Source: Planctomycetaceae bacterium
Lineage (GTDB): Bacteria; Planctomycetota; Planctomycetia; Pirellulales; Thermoguttaceae
Direction of reading: 5' to 3'
Assembly: GCA_012719125.1 (NCBI GenBank)
Contig: JAAYAY010000156.1
Coordinates: forward strand, 1-37,118
DNA length: 37,118 nucleotides
The stretch's first letter is position 1. Each line of letters opens with the position of its first letter. A program made the translations under genes and the position numbers. The notes beneath the pieces are model-generated. The model was not told where the DNA came from, did no database searches, and saw nothing but the letters and a program-made list of their open reading frames with translations. Positions 8,332 to 16,523 of the stretch are shown piece by piece.

Positions 8332-8784
8332 ATGACATCCAAACGAATCATCCCGTGGGGCATTCAGGTCGTTCGCGAGGGCGGCTTGCCGGCCATCGCG
8401 GTGTTTGTCTTCCATGTGGTTGCATCGAGCGGGTTCGACGCTTACGCCTACTTTCCGGCCCTCGACATCCCCATGCACTTCCTGGGAGGCATGGCCATCG
8501 CGTACTTGTTCCACCGGGCGTCGATCACGGCATCCGCATGCGGCATCATCGGGCCTTTCCATCGCGTCACGCACGCGGTTCTTGTCGTCTCGCTCACCTG
8601 CACGGCCGCCGTGTTCTGGGAGTTTGCTGAATTCACTGTGGATCGGTTCTTTCTCGCCCGTTCTCAGCTTGGCCTGACGGACACGCTGGCGGACATGTTT
8701 TTGGGAATCTGCGGCGGGATAACGCTATTGGCCGCCACTCGGTTTGGCGGCCGGGTGGAAGAACCCGAATCGACGAGCCCGTGA
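8332..8784 (+). CDS. Small integral membrane protein, YjdF/DUF2238-like
   Basis: A 150-residue protein with about four membrane helices. Conserved-looking features are the DIPMHFLGGMAIAYLFHR segment, an AVFWEFAEF motif, and DTLADMFLGICGG in the last helix. The order H-x-x-G-G, W-E-x-x-E-F and D-T-x-x-D-M resembles the YjdF/DUF2238 family of unknown function. GAGGATAG lies about ten bases upstream of the ATG. It starts 51 bases after the toroid gene stops, so the two may be co-transcribed. It is convergent with the serine hydrolase gene, with a hairpin element between them. Confidence 0.65.
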   Translation: MTSKRIIPWGIQVVREGGLPAIAVFVFHVVASSGFDAYAYFPALDIPMHFLGGMAIAYLFHRASITASACGIIGPFHRVTHAVLVVSLTCTAAVFWEFAEFTVDRFFLARSQLGLTDTLADMFLGICGGITLLAATRFGGRVEEPESTSP

Positions 8785-8799
8785 GGGCCGGGCACGCAA

Positions 8800-8877
8800 G
8801 AAACGTCACGACATACCCTACGTTTTGTGGCTTGTCGTAGGGTAATCAAAGAGTCCTGACCCCTTTTCTGACGTTTC
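8800..8877. repeat. Nested inverted repeat with RAYT/REP-like motif, between convergent genes
   Basis: An inner stem pairs TACCCTACG (8814-8822) with CGTAGGGTA (8836-8844). An outer pair, GAAACGTCA (8800-8808) and TGACGTTTC (8869-8877), brackets it and touches the stop codon of the minus-strand gene. Between them lies GAGTCCTGACCCCTTTT (8851-8867), which resembles a motif I associate with REP elements mobilised by Y1 (RAYT-type) transposases. That link is from memory and unverified. Its position between two converging genes also suits a bidirectional terminator. Confidence 0.55.
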
Positions 8878-10891
8878 AGTGAAGCAGGAGATCTGCTTTT
8901 CGCAGGGCGAAGCAATCGCCGCCGGAGAAGATCAGCCAGGCCGTGCAACCGTCGGCGCTGATCCATTTGGAGGGGAAGCCCGCGGTCTCGCCTGGCGGAA
9001 CGTCCCAGGTTTCTGTGTGGAACGCGGTTGTCCAGGGGCCCCAGGGTTCGGGTGCGTCGAAGATGGCCATCCCCGTCCGGTCTTCCGGTTCATCGCCGTG
9101 TGAGAGTACCTGGACCCAGAGATAGCGATTCAGCGGCTCGTTGTACGTGACGATCGATCGTCCGCAACGGCCGCGATGGTCGAAGATCGAACCTCGCTTG
9201 GTTACGTCGGCCGTCCATTGGGGCGAGCCGGAATTGTCGAGACGCTGGAAGAACTGGTAGGCGTCTCGATCCCGGATGCGATCCGTCTTCACCCGGGCCA
9301 GCACGAAGCGGTCGGCCGCATCATAGGCGCTATCGGAGTCGAGCGAATAGAGGTAGACGTAGTCGTCCCGGGCGCCGGCGTAGTTGCGGCCCAAGTTGAG
9401 AAAGGTCGGACAGCCGAAGCTCTCTTCAAATCGCCAGTCGCACCACTGCCAGGTTGCACCGTGATCTTCGGACCAGGCGATCTGGGCGTTGTCGGCATTT
9501 CTTGCGCAGAGGTAGAGGATACTGTCGACCATCAGCAGCCCGCTGGCCTTCTTGCCCTTGCGTCCGTCACCATAGGTCTCGCCGCTGGGCGAGCGGATAT
9601 TCTCGAAAGCGGGGTTTTCGGGTCCATCTTCGATGCGGGCGAATCCCATACTGAGCTTTTCAGGCACGTGGGGATCGAACCCCCAGCCGTCGCCGTAGGC
9701 GGTGTAGAGACGATCATCGTCGGCCCAGGTTGTCGGCCAGTTGTCGCTGCCTTCAGCGCGGCGGAGGATGGTTTCCGGTGGAGCCCAGACAACGTCGCGA
9801 ATAACAGGGCTTGGTGGATAAGGAATGGCCGCCTCCGTTGGTTCGGACGGTGTGACCGATGCCACGATTGGATCGAAAAACCCGCGAAGCACGTCGTAGT
9901 GCTCTTCGGACCCGCGATTCCACGACTTGCCGGCACGAGCGGCCACAATGTCCAGGCTGGGCACGACGAAGATCAGGCTGTCGTAGAGTCCCCAGGACCA
10001 GTAGGCGTCGCGCGGCACGCCGTCGAGCGTGCCGTCGTTATTGTTCCACCAGAGCAGCCCGTAGTGGTCAGAGGCGTTTCCATGTTTCGGATCGTGCTCG
10101 GACAAGCCGACGACTGCCGGCACGGTTGTGGACGCCTCGGCGACGAATTCGGGGTCGAGAATCCGGGCGTCCTGCCATTTTCCGCTGAGGAGATAGAGCA
10201 GGCCGATCCGGGCCATGGCGTCGACGTTGGCGCTGACGCCGGACCCGAATTCGCGACGGGGGATCCCCTCAATTTCCGCCGGCCGGTAGGAGTTCTTGCG
10301 CCAACGAAGGTCGGTTCGTTGGATGCCGATCGGTGTGAACACGCGCCGGAACATCAGTTCCTGAATGTCTTCGCGATAGACCAGGGTGACGCACTCGGCC
10401 AGCCAGTTGGGCCCGCCGTCGCTGTAGTGCCACTGGGTGCCCGGCTCGAAGAGGAGCGGTTCGTATCCGCCGGGCTTCTCGAAGCCGGCGGTTTGCGTCG
10501 CCAGGTGCCGGAGCGTGATCTTGGGCAGCCAGCCCGTCTTGGCGTTCGAGTCGGGTGGAGTCCCGAAGGCCGGGTGGTACTGCTGGGCCAAATCGTCGAG
10601 CTTCATCCTCCCGTCGGTGATTGCGAGTCCCAACGCCGTGACGCCGATCGACTTGCTGCTGGACTTCAGATCGTAGAGTTGCTTCGGATCTCCCCACGAC
10701 ATCACGAGTCTGCCGTGCCGGGTGATGAAGCCCGATCCTTCGCCGGTGAGAGCGTAGTCCCGGGCCTGTGCGAGCAACCTGGCATCCATACCGACGTCGG
10801 CCGGTTCGGCCTGTTCCCAAGTGTTCGCGGGCCACGTGGTTTCGGGGGGGGCTGCCAAGAGGCATGCTGCGGAGATAAGAATCGCGTTCAC
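8876..10891 (-). CDS. Secreted serine hydrolase (class C beta-lactamase type) fused to a propeller-like C-terminal domain
   Basis: A 671-residue, two-domain exported protein. A short signal peptide (residues 1-15) leads into a penicillin-binding/beta-lactamase-type serine hydrolase of about 350 residues. The SxxK motif is S77-S-S-K80, and YSDGGPN near residue 155 stands at the place of the usual YxN, so Asp replaces Asn. From about residue 375 a second module (WADDDRLYTAYGDGWG, ARNADNAQIAWSEDHGATWQW) has an Asp-box-like repeat and resembles DUF4185-type propellers seen in secreted carbohydrate-related proteins. The hydrolase may be an esterase or a peptidoglycan amidohydrolase; resistance to beta-lactams should not be inferred. 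The start is GTG, with AAGGAG 7 bases upstream. Confidence 0.8.
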   Translation of the reverse strand: MNAILISAACLLAAPPETTWPANTWEQAEPADVGMDARLLAQARDYALTGEGSGFITRHGRLVMSWGDPKQLYDLKSSSKSIGVTALGLAITDGRMKLDDLAQQYHPAFGTPPDSNAKTGWLPKITLRHLATQTAGFEKPGGYEPLLFEPGTQWHYSDGGPNWLAECVTLVYREDIQELMFRRVFTPIGIQRTDLRWRKNSYRPAEIEGIPRREFGSGVSANVDAMARIGLLYLLSGKWQDARILDPEFVAEASTTVPAVVGLSEHDPKHGNASDHYGLLWWNNNDGTLDGVPRDAYWSWGLYDSLIFVVPSLDIVAARAGKSWNRGSEEHYDVLRGFFDPIVASVTPSEPTEAAIPYPPSPVIRDVVWAPPETILRRAEGSDNWPTTWADDDRLYTAYGDGWGFDPHVPEKLSMGFARIEDGPENPAFENIRSPSGETYGDGRKGKKASGLLMVDSILYLCARNADNAQIAWSEDHGATWQWCDWRFEESFGCPTFLNLGRNYAGARDDYVYLYSLDSDSAYDAADRFVLARVKTDRIRDRDAYQFFQRLDNSGSPQWTADVTKRGSIFDHRGRCGRSIVTYNEPLNRYLWVQVLSHGDEPEDRTGMAIFDAPEPWGPWTTAFHTETWDVPPGETAGFPSKWISADGCTAWLIFSGGDCFALRKADLLLH

Positions 10892-10994
10892 AATATCGCT
10901 CCTTTCGACCGACTGATTTCTTCAGACCCAGGCTGGCCAAGAGCACAGGAGCGAGTGTAACCTGTGGACTGATCGGGCTGCAATCACGGGAGTG

Positions 10995-12449
10995 TTACGG
11001 ATTCTCCGTTGCTTCCCGGATCGCCACGTCGAGGGTGCCGGCGTTGTCGTCCAGTTCGGCCGCGGAATCGTTGATTCGCAGGTAGAGCGTTCCCGCCGAC
11101 TCGGTGCGGATCGTCGTTCCCAATCCGACGGTTTCCGGTTGGAGAAAAACGCTCGTTTCGTTGTGCGGATCGTCGGATCTGACGGCGGCAAGGAGCACAC
11201 CCAGGGGACGTCCGTGGTAGTAGCGGATGGTGACGCCCCCCGGCTCGCACCACCAGATCGCGGGTTGGTCGGCCACCTGATAGCGGCCTTGGGCACGAAT
11301 TTCATAGGCCTTGCCGCCGTCCAGGCGAATACGGGAATTCTGCCAGCCTCGGTCGGCCTCGACGCGAATCAGGTTCCAGCCCGATCGGGGCGGACCGCCG
11401 GGCGTGAAGTCGATCGCCATCCGGGGCACGTCATATCCGTATTCGATGTTGCCCACGAAGACCTGCCATTCTTCTGCCAGCGCACGCCAATCGTCGCCGA
11501 TCAACTTGCGGAACCGCTCGGTGAAGTCCCGGTCTTCGACGGCCCGGCTCAGAGAACGGAAACGCACTTGATAACGGGGGTGGAGATCGAGCAGGGCCGC
11601 CGCCGCCCAGCTCCAGGCATAGGCGTCGTTGTCTTGATGAGCCGTGCCGCTGAAATCAAAGACCTGCGGCAACGAGAGTGCCTTCCCTTCGGCAAACAGG
11701 TCCTGGACCCTTCGTACTCGTCCCCAACCGGGAACGTCGTCGCGCGACTTGGGCACGATTCCCATCGTCAGCCGGCCGTCCTTCCACTGGTGCGTGCCGA
11801 GCAGTTCGGCCGTCCCTTCCATATACCAGGGCGGGCCGCACGATCTGAGAATCGTGTTCATGAAGCCGTGGGTCCCCTCGTGCAACAGCAGATGGCGCCG
11901 GTAGTAGGGTGTTTCCTGCTCGTAGAGCCACAGGTCATAGTTGACCGAGAAGCCGTTCCGAAAGGGGGGCAGGTGGCGAGGCAACAGGCCGGTCCGGCGG
12001 AATCGGTCGCCGTCCTTCATCAGGAATCCGGTCATTTGCCACGTGGCGCGGCTCGCCGGATCGACCGAGAAGTAGTTGCACCAGATCGGGAATGCTTGAT
12101 CAAAGACCTCGGGTAGCTCCTCGATCAGCGGGTCGTACGGCAGGTCGGTGAACAGAATCAGCCGCCGACCGGCGATCTTTCGGATTCCTTCCTTCGACGC
12201 CTTTGCCTCGTCGACGGTGGAACGCGGAATTCCGGGCACAAATCGTCCGGGGCCGTCGTCCACTTTCATCAGGTCGGACAAGGACCGGCCCGCTCGCTCG
12301 TATTCCCCCTCCTGGGCGAGCAGACGCGGGGTCAACCCCAGGCCGGCGACGGCCGCGAGAATCGCCGCGAGAACGATCCGGACGAAATTCTCCTTGCGGG
12401 AGTCTGACGCCACTTCAAATACCTCGGGAACCGTCGACTGCTGCATCAT
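10995..12449 (-). CDS. Secreted HEXXH (gluzincin-like) metallopeptidase-like protein
   Basis: A 484-residue exported protein with a cytoplasmic lead of about 22 residues, then a hydrophobic signal segment (residues 23-45, ending LLAQ). HEGTH at residues 190-194 is an HExxH zinc site, and MEGTAELLG about 20 residues on gives the third-ligand Glu (E215), the layout of gluzincin/DUF1570-like peptidases. Residues from about 345 form a beta-rich tail; GTLYLRINDSAAELDDNAG there resembles the PA-IL/LecA-like calcium lectin module, suggesting glycan anchoring. The substrate is unknown. A TACAAT-like -10 box (12483-12478, minus strand) sits about 30 bases ahead of the ATG, with a weak AGAGAGGA ribosome site. 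It is transcribed away from the binding-protein gene. Confidence 0.75.
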   Translation of the reverse strand: MMQQSTVPEVFEVASDSRKENFVRIVLAAILAAVAGLGLTPRLLAQEGEYERAGRSLSDLMKVDDGPGRFVPGIPRSTVDEAKASKEGIRKIAGRRLILFTDLPYDPLIEELPEVFDQAFPIWCNYFSVDPASRATWQMTGFLMKDGDRFRRTGLLPRHLPPFRNGFSVNYDLWLYEQETPYYRRHLLLHEGTHGFMNTILRSCGPPWYMEGTAELLGTHQWKDGRLTMGIVPKSRDDVPGWGRVRRVQDLFAEGKALSLPQVFDFSGTAHQDNDAYAWSWAAAALLDLHPRYQVRFRSLSRAVEDRDFTERFRKLIGDDWRALAEEWQVFVGNIEYGYDVPRMAIDFTPGGPPRSGWNLIRVEADRGWQNSRIRLDGGKAYEIRAQGRYQVADQPAIWWCEPGGVTIRYYHGRPLGVLLAAVRSDDPHNETSVFLQPETVGLGTTIRTESAGTLYLRINDSAAELDDNAGTLDVAIREATENP

Positions 12450-12578
12450 TGCCGAAAACCAGAATCCTCTCTAGAATATTGTACGTTGAACGGAGTGGGG
12501 GCGCGAAGTTCCGGTGGGTTCTTCGGAGGGACAGCGCCAACTCGGTATCGGTCTGGAAGGTAAGTACTTGCGGTAGAC

Positions 12579-12667
12579 TCGTTTAACCCGCAGCCGTAGG
12601 CAAGGACTGCCGAGCAGTTGCGAGCCACAATTCTTGAATGCCTTGCCTGCGGCTGCGGGTCAAACGA
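12579..12667. repeat. Second copy of the GTTTAAC-type palindromic element
   Basis: The left arm 12579-12605 (TCGTTTAACCCGCAGCCG..) pairs with the right arm 12641-12667, 27 bp each with two mismatches, around a 35-base loop. The arm matches the element at 1601-1670 over TCGTTTAAC, CAGCCG and AGGC, with differences at single bases. It ends about 25 bases before the Shine-Dalgarno of the iron-type binding protein gene, so it lies in that gene's untranslated leader or promoter. Confidence 0.8.
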
Positions 12668-12703
12668 CTGCGCAGCGATTGTGTGATCTCGGGAGGAAAT
12701 GCG

Positions 12704-13741
12704 ATGCAAGGCCCGTTGAAAGCTCGACTTGCAGTCATTCTGCTGATTCTGCCATGGTTCGTCTGCGGCGGATGCTGGAGCCGCGGCCCGCGAGAGGTCG
12801 TCGTCTACACGGCCCTCGATTCCGACTTTTCCGAGCCGATCTTCGACGATTTCGAATCGCGGCGGGGGATCAAGGTCTTACCCAAGTTCGATACCGAATC
12901 GACCAAGACGGTCGGGCTGACCGAAGCTCTGCTGGCCGAGCGGGACCAACCCCGTTGCGACGTCTTCTGGAACAACGAGATTCTGCATACGATCAGGCTT
13001 CGCGGGCAAGGGGTGCTCGACGTCTATCAATCTCGCGTGGCCGACAGTTACCCGGCCATGTACCGTTCCCCCGACGGCTACTGGCACGGTTTCGCCGCCC
13101 GAGCTCGCGTGCTGATCGTCAATACTTCATTGACGACTGAGGCCAACCGGCCCGGTTCGATCTTCGATCTGGCCGATCCGAAATGGCGAGGTAAAGCGGC
13201 CATCGCCAAGCCGCTGTTCGGCACGACCGCCACGCATGCGGCCTGCCTGTTCGCGGCGCTCGGTCCCGGCAAGGCCAGAGACTACTTTCGCTCCCTGAAA
13301 CAGAACGACGTCCAGGTCCTGTCGGGCAACAAGCAGGTCGCCTTGTCGGTCGCCGCCGGCACGGCCGTCTTCGGCCTGACGGATACCGACGACGCCATCA
13401 TCGAACTCGAGAAGGGCATGCCGGTCGCGATCGTCTATCCCGATCAGGGCGAGGGGCAGATGGGCACGCTGTTCATTCCCAACACGCTCGGCGTCATTCG
13501 TAACTGCCCCAATCCGAAGAACGCCCGGCGGCTCGTCGACTATCTTCTCTCTCCGGAAATCGAAATCAAGCTGGCCAAGGGGCCCAGCGCCCAGATCCCT
13601 CTGAATCCCGACGTCGACGTGGAACTCCGAGTCGAGACTCCCAAGACGATTCGGGCCATGGAAGTGGATTTTGAGCAGGCCGCGGAACAGTGGCATGCCA
13701 GCTCGGGTTTCGTTCGGAATCTGTTTGCCGGGGCGGACTAA
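12704..13741 (+). CDS. Iron(III)-type ABC transporter substrate-binding lipoprotein
   Basis: A 345-residue periplasmic binding protein of the FbpA/AfuA/FutA class (extracellular solute-binding family 1/6). The N-terminus has a hydrophobic stretch ending FVCGGCWS, a loose lipobox with Cys as the probable lipid-anchored residue. The mature start VVVYTALDSDF, the DVFWNNE segment and YWHGFAARARVLIVNT match the family order. No permease or ATPase gene adjoins it, so it is an orphan binding protein here. Its ligand could be ferric iron or another small anion or sugar. The start is fixed by GGGAGGA 6 bases before the ATG; an earlier in-frame ATG at 12638 lies inside the palindromic element and was discarded. 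Confidence 0.85.
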   Translation: MQGPLKARLAVILLILPWFVCGGCWSRGPREVVVYTALDSDFSEPIFDDFESRRGIKVLPKFDTESTKTVGLTEALLAERDQPRCDVFWNNEILHTIRLRGQGVLDVYQSRVADSYPAMYRSPDGYWHGFAARARVLIVNTSLTTEANRPGSIFDLADPKWRGKAAIAKPLFGTTATHAACLFAALGPGKARDYFRSLKQNDVQVLSGNKQVALSVAAGTAVFGLTDTDDAIIELEKGMPVAIVYPDQGEGQMGTLFIPNTLGVIRNCPNPKNARRLVDYLLSPEIEIKLAKGPSAQIPLNPDVDVELRVETPKTIRAMEVDFEQAAEQWHASSGFVRNLFAGAD

Positions 13742-13884
13742 TCGCTACGTGGCCGCGGTTCATCGGCGGTGGCCGTTTACCCGACAGGGATACTCGCCGG
13801 CTTTCTCTGCCGCAAATTACCGAGTTGGTCCCTCTAAGTGTGTGAACAGTCATTTTGGTACCGGGGAAACGAATGAGGCGCTGA

Positions 13885-14409
13885 GTGCAGGAAATCGTTG
13901 ACAGGGCCAAACGGGGAGACCTTCAGGCATACGGGACGCTCGTCGAGCGGTACGAACGCACCGTGTTTGCGGCCGTGTTCTCGATCATGGGCGACTCGCA
14001 TGCCGCGGAAGACGTGACCCAAGAGGTGTTCATTCAGGGATATCGGAAGCTGGCGTCCTTGCGTGACACCAGCCGCTTCGCACACTGGTTGTTGTCGGTG
14101 GCCCGGCGAGAGGCCGTACGTGCCGCTTCCCGAGCGCATCGACGCCGGCATCTGCCGATCCCGGAAACGATCGATCCTCCCGCCGAGAATTCCAACGGAT
14201 CCTTGTTGGAGGAAGACAAGGCGAATCTGCTCCGGCACGTCCAGGACCTGCCCGCACATGAGCGGCTCGTGGTTTCTCTACGGTATTTCGACGGCCACAC
14301 CATGCGCGAGATTGCCGAGATCACCGGCCGTCCGGTCGGTACCGTTACTAAGAGACTGTCGCGTGCGATTGACCGGCTCAGGAACTCTCTCAAGTTGGAG
14401 GGACGGTGA
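13885..14409 (+). CDS. ECF-type RNA polymerase sigma factor (sigma-70 family)
   Basis: A 174-residue two-domain sigma factor. Region 2 spans about residues 10-75 (the AYGTLVERYERTVFAAVFSIM segment, then the EDVTQEVFIQGYRKL helix that meets core polymerase, then RFAHWLLSVARREAVR). Region 4 lies at about 115-170 with a helix-turn-helix HTMREIAEITGRPVGTVTKRLSRA. The start is GTG with GAGG 6 bases upstream. The stop overlaps the next gene (TGATG), typical of a sigma/anti-sigma pair. A GAAC at 13844-13847 may be the -35 of an autoregulated ECF promoter, but the -10 partner is unclear. Confidence 0.9.
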   Translation: MQEIVDRAKRGDLQAYGTLVERYERTVFAAVFSIMGDSHAAEDVTQEVFIQGYRKLASLRDTSRFAHWLLSVARREAVRAASRAHRRRHLPIPETIDPPAENSNGSLLEEDKANLLRHVQDLPAHERLVVSLRYFDGHTMREIAEITGRPVGTVTKRLSRAIDRLRNSLKLEGR

Positions 14410-15587
14410 TGTGCGAACAAGATCATCTCGACAGCTCGCTTGCAGACCTCGGGGCGACTCTCCGCAGGCAACCTTCGTTGAGAGACCGAATCATCACGCG
14501 GATTGCTGAAGCCGAGGTTCTTTCGCGAACCACACTCAGGCCATGGTATCGAAGTCGTGTGGTCAAGGTGATCACCGGCCTAGCGGCGTGCCTCGCGCTG
14601 CTGAGCGTGTGGAGGTTTGCCGGACAGGAGACCGCGGGCCGCGTATTTGCCGCCGCGATCGAGAGTGTTCGGCAAGCTCGAACGTTTTCATGCCGGCGGA
14701 TTGAAGAAGACACAGTGAAGAACAGGATTCGCGAAGAGTTGATCATGTTCAGAGAACCGGGCCTTCAACGCCGTGAGGACATCCGGACTGAATTGCCTCA
14801 CTTCAAGAAGGAAATCTCCATCCGCGACTATGGCAGCCGCAAGGAACTGCGTCTGTTCCCAAGCGAGAAGACCGCCTACCTCGAGGACAAGAGCTCTGCC
14901 TACGAAATCGACGAGAACACTGGCAGGCTGAAGTTGCGTGAGCTGGATACGAGCATACGCGACCAGTTGATTCAGTGGAGCCAGGAGGAAGACGTCGAAG
15001 ACCTGGGCCGTGCCGAACTGGACGGCCGGACCGTTCGACTGCTGAAGTCGCGCTGGGGTAAGTGGGACGTGAAGGTGTGGGTCAATCCCCGGACCCGAAT
15101 GCCGGTTCAAGTGGTTCTCAGCGGTTACGGCAGATATGTCGACACCTACACGTCGATCGAAATCGACGGGAGAATGGACGACGGGCTCTTCAGTCTGGTG
15201 CCGCCCGAGGACTATCAACTGCGAGAAATCAAGACGGGGTGGTCCGATGGCCAGGAGAAGGTGTCCGCCAAGATGGCGTTCCTGGCGCCCGCCTGCTACT
15301 GGTTTGCCGACAAGCACAACGGCCGATTTCCGGTGCAGATCGGCGACCTTGCTGAAATCGGCATCAAGAAGGAAGTGCTCAAGGTCGTTCTGGCCGCTCC
15401 CGATCAACCGGACGGCCCTGCGGTGATCCGATATCGTCGTCCCGCTGAGAAGGCCGAGGGACAGACCACCATTCTCATGCACGAAGCCTTCGAAACCTGG
15501 CCTGAGCGCGGTCTCGTCGTCTGCTTCCTGGACGGCCACCGGGAGATCATTCGCGACCAGAAACGCTTTGAAGAAATGCTGAAATAG
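14409..15587 (+). CDS. Membrane-anchored regulator or anti-sigma-like partner of the ECF sigma factor
   Basis: A 392-residue protein with a short cytoplasmic part (residues 1-50), one membrane helix (about 50-70, VVKVITGLAACLALLSVW) and a large extracytoplasmic part. The first outer region (about 80-270) resembles LolA/RseB-like lipid-binding folds used in outer-membrane stress sensing: a VKVWVNPRTRMPVQVVL segment followed by GLFSLVPPEDY. The last 110 residues end in VVCFLDGHREIIRDQKRFEEML, like the tail of pseudopilin-style planctomycete proteins. The ATG overlaps the sigma stop (TGATG), so translation is probably coupled. No classical zinc-binding HxxxCxxC anti-sigma motif is seen, so the binding mode is unclear. 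Confidence 0.75.
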   Translation: MCEQDHLDSSLADLGATLRRQPSLRDRIITRIAEAEVLSRTTLRPWYRSRVVKVITGLAACLALLSVWRFAGQETAGRVFAAAIESVRQARTFSCRRIEEDTVKNRIREELIMFREPGLQRREDIRTELPHFKKEISIRDYGSRKELRLFPSEKTAYLEDKSSAYEIDENTGRLKLRELDTSIRDQLIQWSQEEDVEDLGRAELDGRTVRLLKSRWGKWDVKVWVNPRTRMPVQVVLSGYGRYVDTYTSIEIDGRMDDGLFSLVPPEDYQLREIKTGWSDGQEKVSAKMAFLAPACYWFADKHNGRFPVQIGDLAEIGIKKEVLKVVLAAPDQPDGPAVIRYRRPAEKAEGQTTILMHEAFETWPERGLVVCFLDGHREIIRDQKRFEEMLK

Positions 15588-15634
15588 CTTGGCACCGCAG
15601 ACAACATGGCTGCTGATGCGGCCGGTGTTTCGTG

Positions 15635-15663
15635 CTTGCTGTTTCTTGCAGGTCTGCTACATT
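15635..15663 (+). promoter_or_regulatory. Possible promoter for the 56-aa secreted peptide
   Basis: TTGCTG (15636-15641) and TACATT (15658-15663) are separated by 16 bases, about 45 bases ahead of the GTG start at 15707. The match to sigma-70 is moderate, and the assignment is inference. Confidence 0.3.
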
Positions 15664-15706
15664 CTCGGGTGGAAAGCCCTCTCACCCGCTGCAAGGAGCC
15701 CGGATC

Positions 15707-15877
15707 GTGCGAACCGCAATCTCGTGCATCGTCGTTGGGGTGGCAATGGGCACCGCCGGGACCATGGCCGACGATCCGCTGGCGGAGATCACGCGGACGA
15801 TCGAAGGGGAGGCTCGTCGTGCGTCGAGCGGGTTCTACGCAGGTGTTGACGCGGTGATTCTGACGCCGCTGAAGTAG
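15707..15877 (+). pseudogene. 56-aa secreted peptide, possible 5' remnant of an outer-membrane porin gene
   Basis: GTG start with a strong AAGGAG 8 bases upstream. Residues 1-21 form a clear signal peptide (VRTAISCIVVGVAMGTAG, cut near TMA). The mature part is only about 33 residues and ends FYAGVDAVILTPLK just before TAG. That ending resembles the first strand of planctomycete outer-membrane beta-barrel proteins, where a Gly-Phe-Tyr-x-Gly-x-x-Ala motif begins the barrel. No continuation in another frame was found downstream to 15960, so if it is a remnant the barrel has been deleted, not frameshifted. Alternatively it is an intact small exported peptide. Confidence 0.5.
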
Positions 15878-15962
15878 ACGAACGATTCACGTCGTCACAG
15901 CCAGGTGGGTGTCGACCCATAGTGCTTTGAGAGGTCAAAGGTACATTTGGAGTGCAATCGAT

Positions 15963-16493
15963 ATGGGCAATGATGCCTTGAATCCCTACGCCAGCCCAGA
16001 AGGCCCGGCCTCCGAAACTCATCCGCGCCGCCCGATAGGCACCGTCATCTTCGCCGGTCTTCTGATGCTGTTTGGCCTTGAATTGGGGGCCGGTGGGGCG
16101 ATTCGCTTCGTGCAGATTGTGCCGCATCACCTGGAGTTCATGACTTCACGGCTGTTCCCGGGATTTGTGCATCTGGCTGTTGCGATTCCTCTCGCGTCGA
16201 TCACAGGAGCGATCGGCCTGCTGCGGGGAGGCCGTCTGGGTTGGTGGTTTGCAGTTTTGTCCTGCTACTTCCTGACAGCGTCCTTCGTGGTGCTGCCGGT
16301 CGTACGAAATGGGATCAGCCGATTGTCCATGCGGCTTGCTGTGATGGTCTCTATCCTTCTTGTCTACTGGTTCTATCTGAATCGACACCGCGTGCGCGCC
16401 TATTTCGGCCACACGGAGCCGCTGCGCTGGCGTGTCCATCTCCTGCTGTTCGCGGTCTGCTTGGTCGTCGTGCTGGGTGTGGGAATGTGTTAG
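15963..16493 (+). CDS. NPYASP-type small membrane protein
   Basis: A 176-residue integral membrane protein of unknown function. Residues 7-12 are NPYASP, an N-terminal box recurrent in planctomycete membrane proteins. Four or so helices follow: about 30-50, 60-85, 90-112 and 120-140, then a terminal one (LLLFAVCLVVVLGVG). No catalytic motif is visible. The start was set at MGNDALNPYASP, the usual distance from the box; the open frame runs 18 codons further upstream without family features. It follows the truncated peptide gene by 85 bases and is convergent with the GH2 gene. Confidence 0.75.
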   Translation: MGNDALNPYASPEGPASETHPRRPIGTVIFAGLLMLFGLELGAGGAIRFVQIVPHHLEFMTSRLFPGFVHLAVAIPLASITGAIGLLRGGRLGWWFAVLSCYFLTASFVVLPVVRNGISRLSMRLAVMVSILLVYWFYLNRHRVRAYFGHTEPLRWRVHLLLFAVCLVVVLGVGMC

Positions 16494-16523
16494 ATGGCGT
16501 CTCATTCGGCGGTCGGAAGGGCT

